Notes under the pieces: model-generated
What the model was told of the DNA's origin: nothing
Seen by the model: the letters and a program-made list of their open reading frames with translations, nothing else
Databases searched by the model: none
Shown here: positions 1 through 5,549 of the stretch, one piece after another
Layout: the number at the start of each line of letters is the position of its first letter
How positions within the stretch are numbered: position 1 is the first letter of the stretch
Program-made: the position numbers and the translations under genes
Source of the DNA: an uncultured bacterium
Lineage (GTDB): Bacteria; Actinomycetota; Coriobacteriia; Coriobacteriales; Coriobacteriaceae
DNA length: 5,808 nucleotides
NCBI GenBank assembly: GCA_905216175.1
Contig: CAJMSV010000105.1
Coordinates: forward strand, 1 to 5,808
Direction of reading: 5' to 3'

Positions 1-1
1 C

Positions 2-325
2 CATCTGGCAGGTGAGGGCGCCGCGCGCGGCAATACCCTCGTGGCCGTAAACGATGCGGCGCTGGTGACCGACGTGTCCGAGCTTGAGAATCGTGAGCTG
101 CTGGTGCCGATCGTGCGCGACGGCAGTGCGGTTGCTCCGCGTGAGAGCATCAAGGACGCGCGCGAGCGCTGCGCTTGGGCACTCGATCATCTGGACGCAG
201 CTTTCAAGCGCTTCCTGTACCCGCAGACCTATGTGGTGGGCATGGAGCAGGGCCTGGCTCAGGTGCGCGACGAGCTCGTGCGCAAGAACATGGCCGCGGC
301 CTCTGCCTTTCCCTGGGCTCACTAA
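2..325 (+). CDS. pncB: Nicotinate phosphoribosyltransferase, C-terminal part (5' end outside window)
   Basis: This reading frame is open from the window edge to a TAA at 323-325 and encodes about 107 residues. Family role: the enzyme joins nicotinate to PRPP with ATP to give nicotinate mononucleotide, the entry step of NAD salvage in the cytoplasm. What is seen fits the tail of this family: a segment LLVPIVRDG, then a helical stretch with an Arg-rich register (IKDARERC), then KRFLYPQTYVVGMEQGL, matching the usual 'kR-x-NP-x-Y-x-V-x-L-x-x-x-L' ending. The catalytic half, with the PRPP-binding residues and phosphorylated His, lies outside the window, so the call rests on the tail alone. The protein ends in an unremarkable SAFPWAH tail. 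It lies 79 bp upstream of proB on the same strand with no T-tract terminator visible between them, so co-transcription is possible. Another phosphoribosyltransferase-like protein is less likely. Confidence 0.7.
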   Translation, partial: HLAGEGAARGNTLVAVNDAALVTDVSELENRELLVPIVRDGSAVAPRESIKDARERCAWALDHLDAAFKRFLYPQTYVVGMEQGLAQVRDELVRKNMAAASAFPWAH

Positions 326-404
326 TTCCTTGGGCGGTAGGGGCGAGTCACGCTTCCTTGGCCGCCAGCTCGGCCGTTCGCTGAACAGTTGATTGGTTTG
401 ACGT

Positions 405-1532
405 ATGACGACTTCTTATAAAACGATGGTGGTAAAGATCGGTTCGTCCACGGTGGTGGGCGCCGATGGCAAGGTCAACCGCGCCTTTATCGGCGGACTT
501 GCCGATCAAGCCGCAGCGCTGCGCAAGCTCGGCTGGCGTCTGGTCGTGGTGAGCTCGGGCGCTATTGCCTGTGGCTATCCCGTGTTGGGCTTCGACCGCA
601 AGCCGGTCGGCGACCTTCCGAGCCTGCAGGCCTGCGCCTCGGCTGGTCAGTGCATCATCTCGTCGGCCTACGACGAGGAGTTCCATGCGCGCGACCTGCT
701 CACCTCGCTCGTGCTGCTCACGCGCCACGATACGGCCCGCCGCACGTCCTACCTGCATGCGCGCGACGCCCTGCTGCGTCTTGTGGAGCTTGGCGTGGTG
801 CCGGTTGTCAACGAGAACGATACCGTTACCGTCGATGAGATCAAGTTTGGCGACAACGACACGCTGGCGGCGCTTGTGAGCTGCCTGGTTTCTGCCGATC
901 TGTGCGTGACGCTCTCGGACATCGATGGGCTCTATACCGCCAATCCGCACGAGGACCCCACGGCCGAGTTTGTCCCGGTCGTGCATAAGATCGATGCCAA
1001 GATCATCGCCTCGGCGGGCGATTCTTCCACATCGGTGGGCACGGGCGGCATGATCACCAAGATCCGCGCGAGCCGCATTCTGATGACGGCGGGCATTCAG
1101 AGCGTGATTTGCTCGGGCGAGGAGCCCGATGCACTCGCGCGCCTCGCCCGCGACGAGAGCGTGGGCACGCTGTTCGACCCGCCGGCGGAGCGCCTGGACA
1201 TTGCGCCTCGCAAGCTGTGGATCGCGCTGGGCGACAAGGCGCATGGCTCGGTGACGGTCGATGATGGTGCTGCGAAGGCGCTGGTCAGCCGTGGTTCTTC
1301 CTTGCTTGCGGTGGGTATTCGCGAGGTCGATGGCGCTTTTGCCGAGGGCGATGTGCTCGACGTGTGCGACCCGAGCGGTATGGTCGTCGCCCGCGGTATC
1401 GCCGAGGCCGATTCGGACGTGCTGGAACTTGCGGCAGGACGCCGCCAGGACCAGATCGCCAGCAACCGCCTGCTGGCAGACCTGGCCGAGAAGCCGGCGA
1501 TCCACCGAGATAATCTGATCGTCTTCGCCTAA
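405..1532 (+). CDS. proB: Glutamate 5-kinase (ProB) with C-terminal PUA domain
   Basis: ProB phosphorylates glutamate with ATP to gamma-glutamyl phosphate, the first step of proline synthesis, and in most bacteria is feedback-inhibited by proline. The 375-residue length matches full two-domain family members. The amino-acid-kinase domain (about 7-255) shows VVKIGSS (9-15) with Lys11, SSGAI (50-54), NENDTV (136-141), FGDND (148-152), SDIDGLYTANP (171-181) and GTGGM followed by Lys219 (212-219). A PUA domain fills about 268-345. The start is ATG 405: an in-frame TGA at 399-401 rules out anything longer, and a later ATG at 426 would remove residues just before the ATP-binding lysine. There is no clear Shine-Dalgarno sequence before 405, which is unusual here because the downstream genes have one. 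A strong palindromic terminator follows within a few bases of the stop. Identification is secure. Confidence 0.96.
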   Translation: MTTSYKTMVVKIGSSTVVGADGKVNRAFIGGLADQAAALRKLGWRLVVVSSGAIACGYPVLGFDRKPVGDLPSLQACASAGQCIISSAYDEEFHARDLLTSLVLLTRHDTARRTSYLHARDALLRLVELGVVPVVNENDTVTVDEIKFGDNDTLAALVSCLVSADLCVTLSDIDGLYTANPHEDPTAEFVPVVHKIDAKIIASAGDSSTSVGTGGMITKIRASRILMTAGIQSVICSGEEPDALARLARDESVGTLFDPPAERLDIAPRKLWIALGDKAHGSVTVDDGAAKALVSRGSSLLAVGIREVDGAFAEGDVLDVCDPSGMVVARGIAEADSDVLELAAGRRQDQIASNRLLADLAEKPAIHRDNLIVFA

Positions 1533-1534
1533 CG

Positions 1535-1665
1535 GGTCGACGCTGCGCGCCGCCCAGAGCGACAATTTGTCATTCAAAAGGCGAGGCATGACCATCAGGT
1601 CTATGCCTCGCCTTTTTCATGCCAACTTGTTCGCTCTGGGCGGCGCTCGCTTCTTTTGTTCGACC
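1535..1665. terminator. Nested palindrome / bidirectional intrinsic terminator after proB
   Basis: The inner hairpin is a perfect 14-bp inverted repeat (1576-1589 with 1603-1616; AAAAGGCGAGGCAT and its complement), extended by GACC/GGTC (1590-1593 with 1598-1601) around an ATCA loop with one bulged T at 1602. It ends in T5 (1613-1617), and the A4 on the left gives T4 on the other strand, so it can terminate both ways. Outside it lies a perfect 16-bp inverted repeat, GCGCCGCCCAGAGCGA at 1547-1562 with its complement at 1631-1646, joined to the inner stem by imperfectly paired sequence (ACAA/TTGT, CAT/ATG). A further GGTCGA/TCGACC pair lies at 1535-1540 and 1660-1665. The inner part is a convincing proB terminator. 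The outer layers exceed what termination needs and may be a mobile or REP-like palindrome. Confidence 0.85.
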
Positions 1666-1745
1666 TACGATTTAAAGCCACTCGCTTAGGGGCGTTTTCG
1701 CTTTCCGCCTTCTACCTGCGGTGGCCGTAACGCCGGCATATCGTA

Positions 1746-1812
1746 AGTTGCGGTGAAATAGTCCCTGTTTGGCGGCTTTAAAGCCTTTAGCAGTCCCTAT
1801 TTCACCGCAACT
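1746..1812. repeat. Hairpin element with 16-bp arms and internal palindrome (GGGAC-core family)
   Basis: Perfect 16-bp inverted repeat: AGTTGCGGTGAAATAG at 1746-1761 and its complement at 1797-1812. The 35-nt loop contains a perfect 12-bp palindrome, GGCTTTAAAGCC (1774-1785), so the whole folds as a long hairpin with a second hairpin at its head. AGTCCCT occurs next to both arms (1760-1766 and 1792-1798). On the minus strand each reads AGGGACT, matching the GGGAC core seen in the other hairpins of this window. There is no T-tract on either side, so it is not a standard terminator. It lies in the 355-bp gap (1533-1887) between two convergent genes, where I see no coding sequence. A REP-like dispersed element is the best reading; the function is unknown. 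Confidence 0.7.
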
Positions 1813-1834
1813 CGTTGAGACGGCGGGGTCCCAC

Positions 1835-1878
1835 TGCCGGCACTTGGGGACGTTCTTTTTGTGCCGGCACTTTTGGAC
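1835..1878. repeat. Tandem TGCCGGCACTT-nn-GGAC repeat forming a hairpin with GGGGAC loop
   Basis: Two direct copies of TGCCGGCACTTnnGGAC (1835-1851 and 1862-1878; 15 of 17 bases identical) lie 27 bp apart. TGCCGGCA is self-complementary, so the copies can also pair: TGCCGGCAC (1835-1843) with GTGCCGGCA (1861-1869), leaving a 17-nt loop that contains GGGGACG. GTGCCGGCAC at 1861-1870 is itself a perfect 10-bp palindrome. The element ends 9 bp from the stop of the peptidase gene on the minus strand. It has no T-tract after the stem on that strand, so it is a poor intrinsic terminator. It is probably a dispersed intergenic repeat; an operator site cannot be excluded. Confidence 0.65.
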
Positions 1879-1887
1879 ACTCCTTCG

Positions 1888-3306
1888 CTAGAAGATCCGG
1901 CGCAGGTCTCCGCGGTTGAGGGCTTCGTCGAAGAGGTGCTTGAATACCACACTGCCGTGCAGGCCGGCGTGCGCGAACTCGTCGGGCACCCAGGCGGGCG
2001 AGTGGCCCTCGCGGCTGAGCGGGTCGAGCTGCATACCCGAGTCCTCGTACATGTCATCGAAGTACACCGCGGCCTGGAGCGGCACCTCGTTGCAAGCTAG
2101 GCGCTGCGGGTCGTAGACCTTGTCCCAGCTTGTGTCTTCCATCAGCAGGTCCATCGCGGGCTTGAAGGGTTTAAGTTCGGGCATCTGCTCAAACATCCAC
2201 GGGAACATGGCCTCGCCGGTAAACATGAGCGGGCGCGCGAGTGTGTCGAACTCGGCACGATGAGCTTTCTCTTCTGCCGCGGCCCAGCGAATGGGCATGG
2301 TGTCGCCGTCGGCGTAGATGAACTCCTGCAGCGTCCAGTACAGCGGGTTTGTACGCGTGTTGGTGCGCTCGAAAGCGCGCATCAAAAAGCTATCGGATAC
2401 TGAGGAACCGCAGCTCAGCGTGCCGTCGCCATTAACAAACGCGTGATCGATAATCCAATGCATACGCTCAAAGCTCGGCTTCATGCCAAAGTCGCTGCCC
2501 ATGAGCTGAAGGCGCTCGACCGTCATCGGCGAGCCGTCTGGCAGCACGGGCTTTTGCTCCTCGAGGGCATCTGCCAGGGCTGCCACCCGCTCAACGTCTG
2601 CGGGGTAGCGGTCATAATACTGCTGAGTCTTGGCTGCCATGCGCGGGAAGGTGTGCGCGTAGACCTCGCTGGCGCTCGCCGGGACGTGCGGAATGCCGCC
2701 GCAGGTAAAGCTCGCCGCCACGCCCTCGGGGAAGAGCGACAGATAACTCAACGTCAAAAAGCCGCCGTAGCTCTGGCCGAGCGTGACCCAGGGCTTGCCG
2801 CCAAAGCCCACCAGACGCAAGTACTCAAAATCGCGCACGATGGAGCTGGCGAGGTGGCGCTTGAGGAAGTCGGCCTGCGAGCGTGCTGTATCGGCGCCGG
2901 CGGCCGTTGCGCGATCACCCAGTGCCTTGATCGTGCGTCCGTCCACGCAGCTACTGCGTCCGGTGCCGCGCTGGTCGGGAAGGACCACGCGGAAGTGCTT
3001 GACGGCCTCCTCGATCCAGCCGTCGCTTGTAGGCGACAGCGGACGCGGGCTCTCGCCGCCGGGGCCGCCCTGCAAAAACAGGAGCAGCGGCAGATCGTCG
3101 TTGATGCGGTCGGGCGCGCAAACCACGCGGTAGAAGAGCTTGATGCTCTCGGGCGCGCCGGCGATTGGTGCCGGCATAGCGCCGCGGCGCATGGTGCTGC
3201 CGACGGCCAGGAGCATCGGCTCCAGGCCGCGCCAGTCAAGGGGGACGTCGATGCTGTGGTCCTCGACATAAAGGCCGGGGACGTGGTACGAAGTGATGAG
3301 GGCCAT
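1888..3306 (-). CDS. Alpha/beta-hydrolase peptidase, prolyl aminopeptidase (S33) type
   Basis: Predicted cytoplasmic serine peptidase of 472 residues; no signal peptide or membrane segment is visible. Family members remove N-terminal proline, or sometimes other residues, from peptides. Motifs in order: oxyanion-hole region LQGGPGG (79-84), the family-typical DQRGTGRS (111-118), nucleophile elbow GQSYGG with Ser179, a long helical cap region (about 200-390), then AAVYFDDMY near 418-426 and DEFAHAGL with probable catalytic His446. The elbow is GxSxGG rather than the GGSWG of the short prolyl iminopeptidases, pointing to the larger actinobacterial-type branch. The start chosen is ATG 3306, because GGAAG lies 5 nt upstream; an in-frame ATG at 3387 would add 27 residues of non-conserved character and reach across the divergent control region toward proA. 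It sits between proB and proA on the opposite strand, suggesting a role in proline supply. Exact substrate specificity cannot be read from sequence. Confidence 0.85.
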   Translation of the reverse strand: MALITSYHVPGLYVEDHSIDVPLDWRGLEPMLLAVGSTMRRGAMPAPIAGAPESIKLFYRVVCAPDRINDDLPLLLFLQGGPGGESPRPLSPTSDGWIEEAVKHFRVVLPDQRGTGRSSCVDGRTIKALGDRATAAGADTARSQADFLKRHLASSIVRDFEYLRLVGFGGKPWVTLGQSYGGFLTLSYLSLFPEGVAASFTCGGIPHVPASASEVYAHTFPRMAAKTQQYYDRYPADVERVAALADALEEQKPVLPDGSPMTVERLQLMGSDFGMKPSFERMHWIIDHAFVNGDGTLSCGSSVSDSFLMRAFERTNTRTNPLYWTLQEFIYADGDTMPIRWAAAEEKAHRAEFDTLARPLMFTGEAMFPWMFEQMPELKPFKPAMDLLMEDTSWDKVYDPQRLACNEVPLQAAVYFDDMYEDSGMQLDPLSREGHSPAWVPDEFAHAGLHGSVVFKHLFDEALNRGDLRRIF

Positions 3307-3418
3307 GTGAGTCTTCCGTTCGTTGCGGTGTTTCGGGTTGACCAATTCTACCGCCGCGGGCGAGGCCATGCGCAAATCGGCTACCATGGTTGCGAACTTC
3401 TAGGAGAAAGGGCCGCCC
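3307..3418. promoter_or_regulatory. Divergent control region between peptidase gene and proA
   Basis: These 112 bp separate the divergent starts of the peptidase gene (-) and proA (+), so both promoters should lie here. On the minus strand TAGAAT (plus 3345-3350) is a good -10 candidate for the peptidase gene, but no convincing -35 is placed at 16-18 bp. For proA the best -10 candidate is the weaker TACCAT at 3382-3387, also without a good -35. The proA ribosome binding site is AGGAG at 3402-3406, followed by AAAGGG, 12 nt from the ATG. I see no clear operator or leader peptide. Confidence 0.4.
3312..3317 (-). promoter_or_regulatory. Ribosome binding site of the peptidase gene
   Basis: GGAAGA on the minus strand, 5 nt before the ATG at 3306. 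It favours this start over the in-frame ATG at 3387. Confidence 0.55.
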
Positions 3419-4705
3419 ATGTCGGTCGATATAGCCACGTATGTCCACGATCTTGCCGTTGCCGCCAAGGCAGCGTCGGCCTCGCTTGCCACGGCGAGCG
3501 ATGAGCAGCGCCAGGAGGCCGTGCGCGCCATGGCCGCAGCACTGCGCAACGGTGTCGACTCCATCGTCGCCGCCAACGAGCTCGATATGTCCGCCGCGCG
3601 CGATGCGGGCACTTCGGCCGGTCTGCTCGACCGTCTGCTGCTGACGCCTGAGCGCGTCGAGGGCATGGCCGCCGGTTTGGAGAAGCTCGCCGAGCTGCCC
3701 GATCCCGTCGGCCGCGTGCTCGACCACCGCGTGCTTGCGAGCGGTGTGGACCTGACCCGCGTGAGCGTGCCGTTGGGCCTGGTCGCCATGGTCTACGAGG
3801 CGCGCCCCAACGTGACGGCCGACGCCGCAGGCATCTGCATCCGTACCGGCAACGCCTGCATTCTACGCGGCGGCTCGCTGGCCTATTACTCGTGTGCCAT
3901 GATCGCCGAGCTGCTGGCCGATGCGCTCGAGGCCAAGGGCTTCCCGCGCGAGGCCGTGTCGATGATCGAGTCCACCGACCGCGAGGCCACCGGCGAGCTC
4001 ATGAAGCTCCGCGGTATTGTCGACGAACTCAATCCGCGCGGAGGTGCAGGCCTGATCCAGCGCTGCGTGCGCGAGTCGCTTGTGCCGGTGATCGAGACGG
4101 GCACGGGCAACTGCCACATCTACGTGCATGAATCCGCCGACTTTGATAAGGCGCTCAACATTATCGTTAATGCCAAGACCCAGCGCGTAGGCGTGTGCAA
4201 TGCCGCCGAGTCGCTGCTGGTCGACCGTGCTGTGGCCGATGCGTTTTTGCCCGCGGTCGTGACCGTGCTGCATGACCACGGCGTGCTGATTCACGGCGAC
4301 GAGGCAACCTGCGCCGCATGCGCCGATGCCGGGCTTGTGGAGGGCGATGACTACGTCGCCGCGACTGAGGAGGACTGGGGTCGCGAGTACCTGGCGCTCG
4401 AGATGAGCGTGAAGGTCGTGGCAAACGAGGACGAGGCCATCGCACACATCAACCGCTACGGCACGATGCACTCCGAGGCCATCGTTGCCGAGGATACGGA
4501 TGCTTGCGAGCGCTTCCTCGATGCTGTCGCTGCCTCGGCCGTGTACTCCAACGCCAGCACTCGCTTCACTGACGGCGGCGAGTTTGGCCTGGGTGCCGAG
4601 ATCGGCATCTCGACCCAAAAACTCCACGCCCGTGGCCCCTTTGCCGCCGAGGCCCTCACCACCTACAAATACAAGCTCCGCGGCACCGGCCAGGTCCGTC
4701 CCTAA
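3419..4705 (+). CDS. proA: Glutamate-5-semialdehyde dehydrogenase (gamma-glutamyl phosphate reductase), copy 1
   Basis: ProA reduces gamma-glutamyl phosphate with NADPH to glutamate-5-semialdehyde, the second step of proline synthesis; it usually works next to ProB because its substrate is unstable. The 428-residue length is normal. Visible landmarks: VPLGLVAMVYEARPNVT (117-133) of the cofactor-binding domain, NAKTQRVGVCNAAE with catalytic Cys260, and the ProA signature V-x5-A-I-A-H-I-N-R-Y-G-T-M-H-S-E-A-I (334-355), followed by STRFTDGGEFGLGAEIGIS. The ATG start has AGGAG 12 nt upstream. It is separated from proB by the oppositely oriented peptidase gene, so it must have its own promoter in the 112-bp gap. 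Its last 262 nt recur inverted at 5547-5808 as part of a second proA. This copy keeps the standard NASTRF and ISTQK motifs, so it is likely the canonical enzyme. Confidence 0.96.
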   Translation: MSVDIATYVHDLAVAAKAASASLATASDEQRQEAVRAMAAALRNGVDSIVAANELDMSAARDAGTSAGLLDRLLLTPERVEGMAAGLEKLAELPDPVGRVLDHRVLASGVDLTRVSVPLGLVAMVYEARPNVTADAAGICIRTGNACILRGGSLAYYSCAMIAELLADALEAKGFPREAVSMIESTDREATGELMKLRGIVDELNPRGGAGLIQRCVRESLVPVIETGTGNCHIYVHESADFDKALNIIVNAKTQRVGVCNAAESLLVDRAVADAFLPAVVTVLHDHGVLIHGDEATCAACADAGLVEGDDYVAATEEDWGREYLALEMSVKVVANEDEAIAHINRYGTMHSEAIVAEDTDACERFLDAVAASAVYSNASTRFTDGGEFGLGAEIGISTQKLHARGPFAAEALTTYKYKLRGTGQVRP

Positions 4706-4719
4706 CGCCCGCGCAAACA

Positions 4720-4760
4720 AAAACCACCACAAAGGTGCCTGTCCCCTTTGTGGTGGTTTT
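4720..4760. terminator. Bidirectional hairpin terminator between proA and the HD gene (GGGGAC-core family)
   Basis: A perfect 16-bp stem, AAAACCACCACAAAGG (4720-4735) with its complement at 4745-4760, encloses a 9-nt loop TGCCTGTCC. The stem ends in T4 on the plus strand (4757-4760) and, through A4 at 4720-4723, T4 on the minus strand, so it can end both convergent genes. It lies 14 bp after the proA stop and 15 bp from the stop of the HD gene. On the minus strand, the loop and stem head read GGGGACAGG, the same core found in the hairpin at 5509-5549. Confidence 0.85.
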
Positions 4761-4775
4761 AGGTGGCGTTGACGG

Positions 4776-5375
4776 TTAGGCCTGGAAGGTATCTCGGTCG
4801 GGGGCGAAGGACTGCATGGCCGCGATGGTGCGGTCAAAGAGCTCGGGGAGCTCCCAGCCCAACATCTCGGCGCCCTGCGAAATCACGTCGCGCGAGCAGC
4901 CGGCGGCAAAGCGTTTGTCCTTGAACTTCTTCTTGAGCGACTTAGTCGTAAAGTCCATAACGCTCTTGCTCGGGCGCATGATGACGGCAGCGCCGATCAG
5001 GCCGGTGAGCTCATCGCAGGCAAACAGGATCTTTTCCATCTGCAGCTCGGGCTTAGGCAGCGAGGTGTTGAAGTCGGACGTGTGCGTCTGGATGGCGCGA
5101 ATGAGCTCGGGAGACGCACCTTCTCCCTCAAGAATCTCGGCAGCATAGATGGTGTGGTTCATGGGGTCGTCCTCATGCTCCTCCCAATCCAGGTCGTGCA
5201 GCAGACCGACGATACCCCAAAACTCCTCGTTCTCGGGGTCGAACTCGCGCGCAAAGTAGCGCATAGTGCCCTCGACCGTCTCGCCATGGGTGATGTGGAA
5301 CGGGTCCTTGTTGTGCTCATTGAGCAGATCGCACGCGCGGTCGCGGGTGATTCCGGCGGAAAGCGTCTGGGACAT
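4776..5375 (-). CDS. HD-domain phosphohydrolase-like protein of unknown substrate
   Basis: Predicted soluble 199-residue protein with an HD metal-binding domain. Such domains usually hydrolyse phosphate esters of nucleotides, but the substrate of this subgroup is not known to me. Likely metal ligands: His27 or His30 in HITHGE, the His60-Asp61 pair in LLHDLDWEEH, a His at 74 or 98 (MNHT, QTHTSDF) and Asp121 in ACDELTGLI. The later stretch RPSKSVMDF..SLKKKFKDKRFAAGCSRDVI (134-165) is typical of a recurring small HD family in Gram-positive bacteria and archaea. The start is ATG 5375, with GGAGG 7 nt upstream; a longer frame to 5498 exists but would run through a terminator hairpin and lacks such a site. 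The gene lies alone between two tail-to-tail proA genes and is convergent with proA copy 1. TATACGAT on the minus strand about 50 bp upstream of the start may hold its -10, but no -35 is clear. Confidence 0.8.
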   Translation of the reverse strand: MSQTLSAGITRDRACDLLNEHNKDPFHITHGETVEGTMRYFAREFDPENEEFWGIVGLLHDLDWEEHEDDPMNHTIYAAEILEGEGASPELIRAIQTHTSDFNTSLPKPELQMEKILFACDELTGLIGAAVIMRPSKSVMDFTTKSLKKKFKDKRFAAGCSRDVISQGAEMLGWELPELFDRTIAAMQSFAPDRDTFQA

Positions 5376-5382
5376 GGCAATA

Positions 5383-5387
5383 CCTCC
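5383..5387 (-). promoter_or_regulatory. Ribosome binding site of the HD-domain gene
   Basis: GGAGG on the minus strand, 7 nt before ATG 5375. It is the strongest Shine-Dalgarno sequence in the window and settles the start against the longer in-frame ATG at 5498. Confidence 0.8.
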
Positions 5388-5467
5388 AGGTGAGTCGATG
5401 TTAGGACACGGTGTCACTATCGTATATCGCCGCGGCTCAAGCCGAAAGGCAAAAAAGTTATGCGGAG

Positions 5468-5496
5468 AAAAAAGCCGGGCGAACGTGTCGCCCGGC
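5468..5496 (-). terminator. Intrinsic terminator downstream of proA copy 2
   Basis: On the minus strand a perfect 9-bp stem GCCGGGCGA/TCGCCCGGC (5474-5482 with 5488-5496) with a 5-nt loop is followed by T6 (plus-strand A6 at 5468-5473). It points in the direction of the second proA, 50 bp past its stop, and also separates that gene from the HD gene. The plus strand has no T-tract, so it is one-directional. Confidence 0.85.
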
Positions 5497-5508
5497 AAAA
5501 CCGCAGAT

Positions 5509-5549
5509 AAAACCTGCCAAAATAAACCTGTCCCTTTTTGGTAGGTTTA
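5509..5549 (-). repeat. Hairpin abutting the stop of proA copy 2 (GGGAC-core family)
   Basis: AAACCTGCCAAAA (5510-5522) pairs with TTTTGGTAGGTTT (5536-5548), 13 bp including one G-T pair, around a 13-nt loop. On the minus strand the element starts within the TAA stop codon of the second proA (5547-5549) and carries AGGGACAGG. It aligns without gaps, over 41 nt, with the minus strand of the hairpin at 4720-4760: the GGGACAGG core is shared while both arms have changed together. It may be a weak terminator (T4 after the stem on the minus strand), backed up by the stronger one 13 bp further on. Confidence 0.7.

Noticed and set aside
360..375. GGCCG/CGGCC stem between the pncB-like gene and proB
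   Set aside because: Only 5 bp with no T-tract; such stems are expected by chance at this GC content.
389..422. TTGATT or TTGACG with TATAAA as a proB promoter
   Set aside because: Spacings are 22 and 13 bp, both wrong for a standard promoter, and the TATAAA lies inside the coding sequence.
348..1595. Long minus-strand open frame (415 codons) opposite proB
   Set aside because: It lies antisense to a clear proB, has a His/Arg/Ala-rich composition typical of a GC-rich shadow frame, and shows no recognisable domain.
1666..1745. Possible small gene or RNA in the remaining intergenic part after proB
   Set aside because: No start with a ribosome binding site, no promoter-terminator pair and no strong structure; nothing supportable seen.
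2443..3504. Plus-strand open frame (353 codons) opposite the peptidase gene
   Set aside because: Antisense shadow of a gene with clear catalytic motifs; it also runs into the proA start region in another frame.
3863..4837. Minus-strand open frame (324 codons) opposite proA
   Set aside because: Antisense to proA and across the terminator; composition is that of a shadow frame.
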